A stretch of DNA of 64,000 nucleotides from JAFARZ01 sp035651595 (GTDB taxonomy: Bacteria; Actinomycetota; Actinomycetes; Streptosporangiales; Streptosporangiaceae), in assembly GCA_035651595.1 (NCBI GenBank), contig DASRFJ010000294.1, positions 1 through 64,000 on the forward strand, written 5' to 3'. The notes under the pieces are model-generated. The model did no database searches. It saw only the letters and a program-made list of their open reading frames with translations, and was not told the origin of the DNA. Numbering within the stretch: position 1 is the stretch's first letter; every line of letters starts with the position of its first letter. This document shows positions 26,292 through 33,190 of this stretch, one piece after another. A program made the translations under genes and the position numbers.

Positions 26292-27826
26292 CCTTCGGTA
26301 CACCCGCAGGTAGGATAGTTAGTTGTCGATACGCAACTAACCAGGAGGGCCCGCTGCTTCGGAAGCGACGCCTGCTTGTACTGGTGATCTGCTGTTCGAG
26401 TCTGTTCATCGTGGGCCTGGATAGCACGATCGTCAACGTTGCGCTGCCGGTCATCGGCCGGAACCTGCACGCCGGGGTGTCCGGGCTCCAGTGGATTTTC
26501 GACGCGTACACGCTGGTCCTCGCCAGCCTGCTGATGCTGTCCGGGGCCACCGCGGACCGGGTGGGCCGCCGCCGGGTGTTCCTGACCGGCCTCGCCACGT
26601 TCACCGCCGGGTCGGGGCTGTGCAGCCTCGCGCCGAGCCTGGGCGCCCTGGTGGCGTTCCGCATGGTGCAGGCGGTCGGCGGCTCGATGCTCAACCCGGT
26701 CGCGATGTCGATCATCACGAACGTGTTCACCGACCGGGCGGAGCGAGCCCGCGCCATCGGCATCTGGGGCGCCTCCTACGGCCTTTCCGTGGCATTCGGC
26801 CCGGTGATCGGCGGCGTGCTGGTGGACAGTGTGGGCTGGCGCGGCGCGTTCTGGGTCAATATCCCAGTCGGCATCGCCGCGATCGTGCTCACCGCCAGGT
26901 ACGTGCCAGAATCCCGCGCGCCGAAGGCACGGCGGCCCGACCCGGTCGGCCAGATCCTGATCGTCGTGCTGCTCGGCTCGCTGACCTACGCGATCATCGA
27001 GGGTCCGAGCCGGGGCTGGGTTTCCCCGCTGATCCTCGGGCTGTTCGCGGCGTCCGCGGTGGCACTCGCCGCGCTGATCGCCTGGGAGCTGCGGCGCACC
27101 GAGCCGGTGCTCGACCCGCGGTTCTTCCGCAGCGCCCCGTTCGCCGGGTCGGTGCTGACCGCGATCAGCGCGACCGGGGCACTGGCCGGCTTCCTGTTCC
27201 TCGCCACCCTGTACCTCCAGGACGTCCGCGGCATGTCCGCGCTGTGGGCCGGCCTGCACCTGCTGCCGATGGCCGCGGTGATGGCGATCGGCGCCGTCGT
27301 CTCCGGCCGGATCCTGGCCAGCCGGGGCGCCCGGCTGCCGATGATGGCGGCCGGCGCGGGTCTGATGGCCGGCGCCCTCCTGGTGTCCCGGCTAACGCTG
27401 GCCTCGGGGACGCTCGTGGTGCTGTGCTCGTTCGCGGTCGTCGGCGTCGGCTCCGGCCTGGTCAACGCCCCCATCACCCAGGCCGCCGTGTCCGGGATGC
27501 CGGACGGCCAGGCCGGCGTGGCCTCCGCGATCGCGTCAACCAGCCGCCAGGTGGGCCAGTCCCTCGGCGTCGCGGTGGCCGGCTCGATCCTTGCCGTCGG
27601 CCTGCACGGCTCCCTGGCCGGCCGCACGCTGCACGACGGCTTCATCGCCGCCAGCCACGCGGCCTGGTACGTGATGGCGGGCTGCGGCCTCATCGTCTTC
27701 GCCCTCGGCCTCGTCACCACCAGTTCCTGGGGAGCCGCGAGCGCGACTCGCACCGGGTTGCTCCTGAATCCGGCCACCGAGACGGCCGGCGACGTACGGC
27801 CGGAGGTCAGCTCGCCCGCGGCATGA
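26288..27826 (+). CDS. MFS drug-efflux-type transporter (DHA2), tandem paralogue; start uncertain
   Basis: Up to 512 residues with the same topology and motifs as the upstream exporter (GLDSTIVNVALPVIGRNLHAG, ADRVGRRRVF, SVAFGPVIGGVLVDSVGWR). The GTG at 26288 overlaps the previous stop (GTGA) and is the only canonical in-frame start before the first membrane helix. However, a 24-bp MarR-type inverted repeat and a -10-like TAGGAT lie inside those first 22 codons. The only strong ribosome-binding site (GGAGGG, 26344-26349) points to a CTG at 26354 (LLRKRRLLVLVICC). Either start gives a complete transporter. The 3' end overlaps the convergent CNB-cyclase gene by 20 bp. Confidence 0.9.
   Translation: MTFGTPAGRIVSCRYATNQEGPLLRKRRLLVLVICCSSLFIVGLDSTIVNVALPVIGRNLHAGVSGLQWIFDAYTLVLASLLMLSGATADRVGRRRVFLTGLATFTAGSGLCSLAPSLGALVAFRMVQAVGGSMLNPVAMSIITNVFTDRAERARAIGIWGASYGLSVAFGPVIGGVLVDSVGWRGAFWVNIPVGIAAIVLTARYVPESRAPKARRPDPVGQILIVVLLGSLTYAIIEGPSRGWVSPLILGLFAASAVALAALIAWELRRTEPVLDPRFFRSAPFAGSVLTAISATGALAGFLFLATLYLQDVRGMSALWAGLHLLPMAAVMAIGAVVSGRILASRGARLPMMAAGAGLMAGALLVSRLTLASGTLVVLCSFAVVGVGSGLVNAPITQAAVSGMPDGQAGVASAIASTSRQVGQSLGVAVAGSILAVGLHGSLAGRTLHDGFIAASHAAWYVMAGCGLIVFALGLVTTSSWGAASATRTGLLLNPATETAGDVRPEVSSPAA
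26318..26341. promoter_or_regulatory. MarR-type operator between the two MFS genes
   Basis: Perfect inverted repeat GTTAGTTG - 8 nt - CAACTAAC. A -10-like TAGGAT at 26311-26316 with TTCGGT 17 nt upstream would place transcription start inside the repeat, the usual position for repression. The 18-bp core AGTTG-N8-CAACT matches the spacing of the site at 40202-40219 upstream of another MFS gene. No MarR gene is in the window. Confidence 0.6.
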
Positions 27827-28991
27827 GCCAGAGCCACGCCCCCAGTTGCGCCTCCTTGACGTCGACGTCGACCTTGACAAAGTCGGAAGGATCTAGCGGT
27901 GTCTCGCCGTGCTTGATCGCCGTCTTGTAGACGAAATCTGAGGCGATGACGCCGAGGACCGAGCGGCGCTCGGCGATTGCCGTCTTGAACACTGAGGCGT
28001 CGAGCATCCTAGCGGCGCGGATGATCGCCTCACCCGATACGCCGAGATCGTCCTCGACCACGGGCCCGACTTCTACGGCGATGCGCAGCTGCACCCGAGC
28101 CGCGGCGTCATGAACGGCGTTGTGCCTTATCAGCTCAGCGGATAGCGTCGTGATCAGGCTCTTTAGCAAGGTCATCGTCGGAACGTCAGGTGGTGCCACG
28201 ATCAGCAGGCCATCGCCGCGGTCGCCGACCGAGCAGTCGCCCCAGTGGGCCCCGAAGGCCACCTTGGTCATCTCCGCGGTCGCCTGCCTCACGATGAGAC
28301 GATCGAGGTCAGTGCGGGTGCCGGCGGCGAAGCCGACGACATCGGTATAGATCACCGTGCAGTTCTGCCCTTCGAACCGCGGGGCCGGCCGGTGGTCGGA
28401 CACAGAACGTTCGGTGAGGCGACGATAGATCTGGCCCTCGACCGCGTGCAGCACACCGGGATGCTCACTTACGAATGCGGCGAAATCTTCGGTCTTCACG
28501 ACTAGCGCCTTAACCGTCTCAAGCGCATCCACGGTGGCCGATCGTTCGCTCACTCTGAGTGCCGCCCGCTCTCCGATGAGCTCGCCGGGTCCGCGAACAG
28601 CGAGCGTGGTCTCTCGCCCCTTGTCCTGGACGGTGATCCGTACGCTCCCTGAGGAGATGACGGCGACGTGGTTGGCCGGCTCACCTTCCTCCATGAGCCG
28701 GGCACCGGAGGCGAAGGTCCGCTGGTCGGCGATCGCAAGGAAGTCGCGGCGAGCAGCGTCGTCGAGCGTGTCCCAGAAACTGCCCGGTTCGGTTTGCAGC
28801 TCGGCAAGCTCATGCTCCTTGGCAGCACGTTGCCGCTTGATATTGAGACGGAGATGGAAGGTCCCGCGGGATACCGAAAAGTCGACGCTGCTCATCCTCC
28901 CCCCAGTCTTAGGTGACGGGGGAGTGCCGTGGTTCGAGCGTGGCGCGGGGGCGGTCTTATCGGGATCGGGAGGACTGACCGATCGGTTCAT
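27807..28991 (-). CDS. Cyclic-nucleotide-binding domain fused to a class III nucleotidyl-cyclase-like domain
   Basis: 394 residues. Residues 75-185 form a Crp-type cNMP-binding domain with an intact phosphate-binding cassette (GPGELIGERAALRVSERSATV, Glu141 and Arg150). Residues 205-355 form a class III adenylate/guanylate-cyclase-like domain: CTVIYTDVVGF gives the first metal Asp (217) and GDRGDGLLIV the second (260). In the segment corresponding to VNxAARL the sequence is AIIRAARML: the transition-state Arg is kept but the Asn is Ile, so activity or base specificity may differ. The ATG at 28991 follows GGGGG; an ATG at 28894 is an alternative. The fusion suggests a cyclase regulated by its own product class. 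It is convergent with the MFS gene. Confidence 0.87.
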   Translation of the reverse strand: MNRSVSPPDPDKTAPAPRSNHGTPPSPKTGGRMSSVDFSVSRGTFHLRLNIKRQRAAKEHELAELQTEPGSFWDTLDDAARRDFLAIADQRTFASGARLMEEGEPANHVAVISSGSVRITVQDKGRETTLAVRGPGELIGERAALRVSERSATVDALETVKALVVKTEDFAAFVSEHPGVLHAVEGQIYRRLTERSVSDHRPAPRFEGQNCTVIYTDVVGFAAGTRTDLDRLIVRQATAEMTKVAFGAHWGDCSVGDRGDGLLIVAPPDVPTMTLLKSLITTLSAELIRHNAVHDAAARVQLRIAVEVGPVVEDDLGVSGEAIIRAARMLDASVFKTAIAERRSVLGVIASDFVYKTAIKHGETPLDPSDFVKVDVDVKEAQLGAWLWLMPRAS

Positions 28992-29163
28992 GGTGCCCCC
29001 TTCCCGGCAGCCCGCGGACGTGGCAGGCGAAGGATGGTGCCAGGCGAAAGGCGGGGATAGTGGGGACTGTTCCGGCATAGTCCGGCATTTGGCTCATACG
29101 TACCCTGCTGGCGCCGCGCGACATGCCCCCGCGCGGCCCCCGTTCAAGTGGTGGCATGTTGTC

Positions 29164-29700
29164 CCCTAAGCACGGAACGTCACAAAGATGATCTTTTGGT
29201 TAGGGTAAATGCTATCTGGCATTTGGTCACCTGACAAGCTGCCAGCTGGCATATGGCAACCGAGTGCCAGCTCGTCTGGTTGCGCCGCAGGACAGCACCC
29301 TATATGTGATCTACGCCACATGCCAAGTCCATGTTGGTGCCAGCTATACTAGTTGCTTGCTTATTGCAACATTGCAAATTGCAACAAGCCATCCTCCCTG
29401 GGAGATCGCTGAGAGTAGCGGCAAGCCTGGCCCGCACCACTTCGCCTAGGCGCGGAGCCCATGCATTGGGTCCAGTCTGCGCCTACTTATACCGAAAGCT
29501 ACTGATTGTCGAACCGCCATTTAGCAAGGACGCAACCTGCCAGCTTGCACTCCGCTACTGGTGGCATTATTCTCTGTCCCGCGATCCAGGATGGGCTGGT
29601 GAACGTGATGGCATACTTACAGAATGGCACCTGCTACGGTACAGGCTGGCTGTTTGCGACGTGGCAAACAGCAACCTTTAATATTAAACATCGGCTACGG
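29164..29700. promoter_or_regulatory. AT-richer control region with about a dozen TGGCA/TGCCA motifs and TTGCAA iterons
   Basis: The 725-bp gap 28992-29716 has no gene I can support. Its right-hand 540 bp is visibly more AT-rich than the window. It contains the perfect palindrome TGCCAGCTGGCA (29240-29251), about ten more TGGCA or TGCCA pentamers, three tandem 8-bp-spaced TTGCAA repeats (about 29364-29384), the inverted repeat TGTTTGC-N6-GCAAACA (29651-29670) and TTTAATATTAAA just before the XRE gene. A related palindrome recurs after the XRE gene at 30627-30640, so the motif is probably bound by that regulator. Confidence 0.55.
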
Positions 29701-29716
29701 AGTGTGACTCTCGATC

Positions 29717-30589
29717 ATGGCTACCGATCAGGGACCTGTGGTCCAGAGCGCACTCCTTCGCCTTGAGCTCGTCCGGATGCGGCGAGATAAAGACCTGACC
29801 CAGGAGCAGGTCGCCGCGGACCTCGAGTGGTCGCCCTCGAAGCTGATCCGGGTGGAAGGCGGACGCAGCTCGATCACCAAGGTCGATCTTGACGCGCTCA
29901 TGAACAGGTATGGTGTCACATCCGAGGTTCAGCGTGACCGGATGCAGGCACTCAACCGCGGCGCACGCGAAAGGGGCTGGTGGGACGACTACCGCGATCA
30001 GCTAGCTCCCGCATACGTGAATTATGTCGGGTACGAGGCGGGCGCTTCCTTTATCCGGAACTTCCAGGCCTTGGTCGTCCCAGGTCTCCTGCAGACCAGC
30101 GGCTACGCTCAGGAACTCGCCGGCAGCACCGTGGAGGACAAGATCCGGATCGCTTCAGCGGTCAAGCTCCGGCTACTCCGGCAGGCAGAGCTGGCTAAGC
30201 GGACGCCGCAGCCGCGTCAGTATTTTGTCCTGGACGAAGCCGTTATCCGTCGGCACGTCGGTATTCACGCTGACCCGGGCATCATGCCTGAGCAGCTTCG
30301 GCAGATCGCGGCTAGGGCCCACGACGACGAGCGAGTGACGGTCCGGGTGATCCCGTTCAGTGTCGGCGCCCATGCCGGGCACACCGGACCGTTCACCCTG
30401 CTGGAGTTCGACGGAGGTCTGCCGGACATCCTCTACCTGGACGCAGGGCGCGACCAGATCTCGATGGTCTCAGGCGACGACGGGAGAATAGGGGAGTACG
30501 CCGACGCCTTCGAGAAGCTGCTAGGCAGCGCGCTATCGGCGGGCGAGTCGATAGAGTTTATTCTCGCTGCGGCCGAAGAAATGTCGTGA
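29717..30589 (+). CDS. XRE-family helix-turn-helix regulator with DUF5753 domain
   Basis: 290 residues. The N-terminal HTH is LRLELVRMRRDKDLTQEQVAADLEWSPSKLIRVEGG, followed by the conserved linker NRYGVTSEVQRDRMQALNRGARERGWWDDY. The C-terminal DUF5753 domain includes YEAGASFIRNFQALVVPGLLQTSGYA, RQAELAKRTPQPRQYFVLDEAVIRR and VRVIPFSVGAHAGHTGPFTLLEF. This family works together with small DUF397 proteins in actinomycetes (BldB/WhiJ-like systems), and a DUF397 gene follows 194 bp downstream on the same strand. The upstream region is packed with TGGCA-type palindromes that are likely operators for autoregulation. Confidence 0.93.
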   Translation: MATDQGPVVQSALLRLELVRMRRDKDLTQEQVAADLEWSPSKLIRVEGGRSSITKVDLDALMNRYGVTSEVQRDRMQALNRGARERGWWDDYRDQLAPAYVNYVGYEAGASFIRNFQALVVPGLLQTSGYAQELAGSTVEDKIRIASAVKLRLLRQAELAKRTPQPRQYFVLDEAVIRRHVGIHADPGIMPEQLRQIAARAHDDERVTVRVIPFSVGAHAGHTGPFTLLEFDGGLPDILYLDAGRDQISMVSGDDGRIGEYADAFEKLLGSALSAGESIEFILAAAEEMS

Positions 30590-30626
30590 GGTTATTTCCG
30601 GCATTCCCGCCACATGAACCAGTCAA

Positions 30627-30640
30627 ATGCCGACTGGCAT
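30627..30640. promoter_or_regulatory. Palindrome ATGCC-N4-GGCAT upstream of the DUF397 gene
   Basis: ATGCCGACTGGCAT is a palindrome with a 4-nt centre and the same TGCC/GGCA half sites found upstream of the XRE gene. It is nested in a second pair, CGCCACA (about 30609-30615) and TGTGGCG (about 30650-30656). Its location between the two partner genes suggests that the XRE regulator also controls the DUF397 gene. Confidence 0.45.
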
Positions 30641-30783
30641 CAATAGCCGTGTGGCGTATCTGAAGTTCTAATTGTCTAGACCATGTGCGTACGCGGCAAA
30701 ACCGTTTACACTTTTAGCCAGACCGGTCACAGGCGGGCGTCCTGCCTGGGTTTCGTGGTGCCGGGCGAACGGAGTGTCATCGG

Positions 30784-31065
30784 ATGGCTGCTGAATCCGC
30801 CAATTCTCCCGCGCCCGTTTGGCGCAAGAGCCGGGCCAGCGAGTCCGCGGATTCCTGCGTAGAAGTAGCTATCTACGAACAATCCGTACTGGTCAGAGAT
30901 TCGCGGAATCGTTCGGGTGTCATTCTCGCGGTTACGCCAGACCGCTGGCGGGAGCTTTTGGCGCGGGTCAGGAACGGCGAGCTGGATTGCGGGTTATCCG
31001 CCGGCAATCTTTCGCAGCGTGTCCAAGTTGATGATCGTGATGTGTCGGTGAGCAGTCCGGATTAG
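30784..31065 (+). CDS. DUF397 small protein, partner of the XRE regulator
   Basis: 93 residues, mostly the DUF397 domain: VWRKSRASESADSCVEVAIYEQSVLVRDSRNRSGVILAVTPDRWRELLARVRNGELD. In actinomycetes DUF397 proteins (BldB, WhiJ partners) are encoded next to XRE/DUF5753 regulators and modulate development or antibiotic production. The last 72 bp overlap the 3' end of the convergent Crp-type gene. The C-terminal 25 residues (CGLSAGNLSQRVQVDDRDVSV) go beyond the usual domain end and lie mostly in that overlap, so they may be a recent extension. Confidence 0.9.
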   Translation: MAAESANSPAPVWRKSRASESADSCVEVAIYEQSVLVRDSRNRSGVILAVTPDRWRELLARVRNGELDCGLSAGNLSQRVQVDDRDVSVSSPD

Positions 31066-31662
31066 TCCGCGCCGCCGCCAGTCGGCGAGGGTCCGGGTGA
31101 TGGTGGCCCGTGAACTGCCCGCCAGGCTCGCGAGTTCGTCCTGTGACAGCGGCATCCCGATATCGACTTCGTTGCCGACCGGGACGCCGTACCGCTCCGC
31201 GAGGTCAATCAGCAGCGCGGCGAGACGTTGTGCGCCGGTGGTGGCGGCGCGTTTTATCAGTATTGTAGACGTCTCATTCCAGCGTTGTGTTATCACGTGG
31301 CGATAAGCGCGGCCCGCACCCGGATAGGCGTCAAGGAATGAGCTGAACCTTTCGTGCCCGACGATGAGCGAACGCACCAGGCTGCCGGTCCGCACCGTGG
31401 CGGTCCGGTATCCGGTCGCCTCACCCGCGACCTCGCCGACGAACTCGCCCCGGCCGCGCAGGGCGACGAGCAGTTCCTGGCCCTCCCGGGTGACGGAGAA
31501 GACCTTGACCCACCCGGCGAGCAGCACGTACAGATGCGTCGCCGGATCGCCCTCCACACATATGGTGGCGTCACGAGCGAAGACCGCATCCCGGCCGATG
31601 GCGGATAGGGCGGCCTGCTCGGAGTCGCTGAGGAGATCCCAGAACCCCCCACGAACCGTCAT
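30994..31662 (-). CDS. Crp/Fnr-family transcriptional regulator
   Basis: 222 residues. The cNMP-binding beta-barrel has the cassette GRGEFVGEVAGEATGYRTATV with the Glu and Arg needed to bind a cyclic nucleotide. A dimerisation helix follows, then a C-terminal winged HTH (LSQDELASLAGSSRATITRTLADWRRRGLI). No Cys cluster of the Fnr type is seen, so a ligand-binding rather than oxygen-sensing role fits. It sits between a membrane-protein gene and, beyond the XRE/DUF397 insertion, the CNB-cyclase gene, all on the minus strand. Its last 72 bp overlap the convergent DUF397 gene. Confidence 0.92.
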   Translation of the reverse strand: MTVRGGFWDLLSDSEQAALSAIGRDAVFARDATICVEGDPATHLYVLLAGWVKVFSVTREGQELLVALRGRGEFVGEVAGEATGYRTATVRTGSLVRSLIVGHERFSSFLDAYPGAGRAYRHVITQRWNETSTILIKRAATTGAQRLAALLIDLAERYGVPVGNEVDIGMPLSQDELASLAGSSRATITRTLADWRRRGLIRTAHRHITIINLDTLRKIAGG

Positions 31663-31769
31663 GTGTTCGCGCCGCCCGCTCGTGCTGCCTCATTGTCGAC
31701 GGCCGGTCACCGTCAGCTTTGCCTCAACAATGATGCATGCGTGAGGGGTTGAAAAGGGGGTCGAAAGCC

Positions 31770-32288
31770 TCAGGGATGGAGAAATGCCATCACGGTCCAC
31801 GCCAGGAAAAGCGCGGTCGTGATGACGGTCCAGGTCAGTGCCCGTTGAACGCGATCCATGCGGATACGCGCCGCGCCGATGAGTAGGTGCGCCCGCACCC
31901 AAATCCATTCTTCCGGGGTGGCCTTGATGGGCGGGAGGGTCAGCCACTTCGCTCGGGGGTCGAGCGGCGCGCCGGCCTTCCACCGGTGATCGCTGACGAT
32001 GCCCAGGATCGGCCTGCCTGCCAGCAGGAGCTTGGTGACCGCGGTGAGCCAGCTGGCGATCAGGCAGGCGAGCAGCGCTCCTGCGGCAATCCCCGCCATG
32101 CCTTGCCATAGCGGGGATCGTGCGAGCCCGGCCTCAAGCGAAATGCCGAGTGTCAGTGCGGCAAGTATGCCGCCGTCCAGGACCATGGTGGGACGGGTGT
32201 TGTTCAGTAGTTGTGCCATGTCGCCGATCAGTTCCTGGGCGAGCCCCCGATCCGGCGTGACCCGGTCTTCACTCATTGCCGCCGCCAT
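31770..32288 (-). CDS. Three-helix membrane protein resembling Pycsar-type (DUF5706) effectors
   Basis: 172 residues. An N-terminal helix (LAQELIGDMAQLLNNTR) is followed by two membrane segments (about 35-53 and 62-89, MVLDGGILAALTLGISLEA and GIAAGALLACLIASWL), an acidic/aromatic linker, an amphipathic helix (RAHLLIGAARIRMDRVQRA) and a third membrane segment to the C-terminus. This topology matches PycTM/DUF5706 effector proteins, but the usual DxKA motif at the start of TM1 is not obvious, so the family assignment is tentative. GGAAGG lies 7 nt upstream of the ATG at 32288. It is followed by the Crp-type regulator gene on the same strand. Confidence 0.6.
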   Translation of the reverse strand: MAAAMSEDRVTPDRGLAQELIGDMAQLLNNTRPTMVLDGGILAALTLGISLEAGLARSPLWQGMAGIAAGALLACLIASWLTAVTKLLLAGRPILGIVSDHRWKAGAPLDPRAKWLTLPPIKATPEEWIWVRAHLLIGAARIRMDRVQRALTWTVITTALFLAWTVMAFLHP

Positions 32289-32414
32289 AATCTTGCCTTC
32301 CTTAGCCGCGATGAGCTCTTGCGGCCAGCTAAGCAAAACGCATGGCGACGCGCCGCCGCGGGTGAGGCAGCGGGAACGTCTCGTTTGAGACAGTTGGCGC
32401 CAGGCTGGGCGGAC

Positions 32415-32639
32415 TCAGCCGCAGCCGCAGGCGCCGCCGCAGCAGCCCCCGCCGCCGCTTCCGGCCGCGGGCCGGCCCGCGGCGAGTCCGCCGACCGCCA
32501 CGGTGGACAGCAGCTTGACCGTGTCGTCGTGGCCTTGCGGGCACGTGCACGGGGCCGAGGACTCGCTCATCGGGCGGCTCAGCTCGAACGTGTCGCCGCA
32601 GGCGCGGCACCGGTATTCATATCGCGGCACGCCACTCAT
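32415..32639 (-). CDS. FmdB-type zinc-ribbon protein
   Basis: 74 residues. VPRYEYRCRACGDTFELSRPMSE is the FmdB-family N-terminus; C12 and C15 with CTCPQGH further on form a zinc-ribbon. The last 20 residues are Gly/Ala/Cys-rich (GGGGCCGGACGCG), as is usual for the family. The start could also be the GTG three codons in, giving the common VPRYEYRC beginning. Function is generally unknown; some members regulate amidase or formamidase operons. It is a single gene between the membrane protein and a secreted protein. Confidence 0.85.
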   Translation of the reverse strand: MSGVPRYEYRCRACGDTFELSRPMSESSAPCTCPQGHDDTVKLLSTVAVGGLAAGRPAAGSGGGGCCGGACGCG

Positions 32640-32705
32640 GGTACGCCCAGCGGGCCAGGCTGGGTATCGCCAGCCTGGCCCGTGAACTTGCGAGAGCTAA
32701 GCGCG

Positions 32706-33125
32706 CTACTTGTGCACGCCCACGCACGCCTTCGCCCGCGCGACCCACTTGTTGCTCGCGAACTGCCAGACGGTGACGCAGTAGCTGCCCGCCGTCTCGT
32801 TCGCGTTCGGCGACCAGGTGCAGGAGTCGCTGTCGAGGGAGCCGACGGTGATCGTCGGGCAGTTCTTGATCAGGCCGTGCGGCCCGGAGAGTTCGAGGTG
32901 CACCATGTGCTGGTCGCCCACGCCGATGTTGGTGACCACGCCCTGGAGGGAGTTGATGTGCAGGCCGGAGCCGTTGACATTGGCGCACCCCTCGAGAAAG
33001 CCGTTTGCTTCGTTCTGGCAGCTCCTGGCCGAAGCCAGCGCCTGGCTCGCCGGCAGCACCGCGAAACCGGCCGCCATGATCGCCACCCCCGTCGTGATGC
33101 CGAGCCGCGCCTTGAGTCCGAACAT
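32706..33125 (-). CDS. Small secreted protein (139 aa)
   Basis: A Sec-type signal peptide (MFGLKARLGITTGVAIMAAGFAVLPASQALASA) is followed by a mature domain of about 105 residues. The mature part has six cysteines (CQN, GCANV, NCPTI, SCTWS, YCVTV, ACVGV), which could form three disulfides in an extracellular beta-rich fold with many Asn/Gly/Ser turns. I do not recognise the family. GGAGTG lies upstream of the ATG at 33125. It is encoded just downstream of, and on the same strand as, a SARP regulator, so it could be a target, but no operon can be shown. Confidence 0.75.
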   Translation of the reverse strand: MFGLKARLGITTGVAIMAAGFAVLPASQALASARSCQNEANGFLEGCANVNGSGLHINSLQGVVTNIGVGDQHMVHLELSGPHGLIKNCPTITVGSLDSDSCTWSPNANETAGSYCVTVWQFASNKWVARAKACVGVHK

Positions 33126-33190
33126 GTCACACTCCTTCCGCGTAGTTGAGCCTGTGCGCGCCTAGCGTCGGCTCGGCCGGTAGCACGGAC

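Noticed and set aside
29264..29766. Short plus-strand frames before the XRE gene
   Set aside because: Atypical codon use for the window, no SD and no similarity; the region is better read as regulatory DNA.
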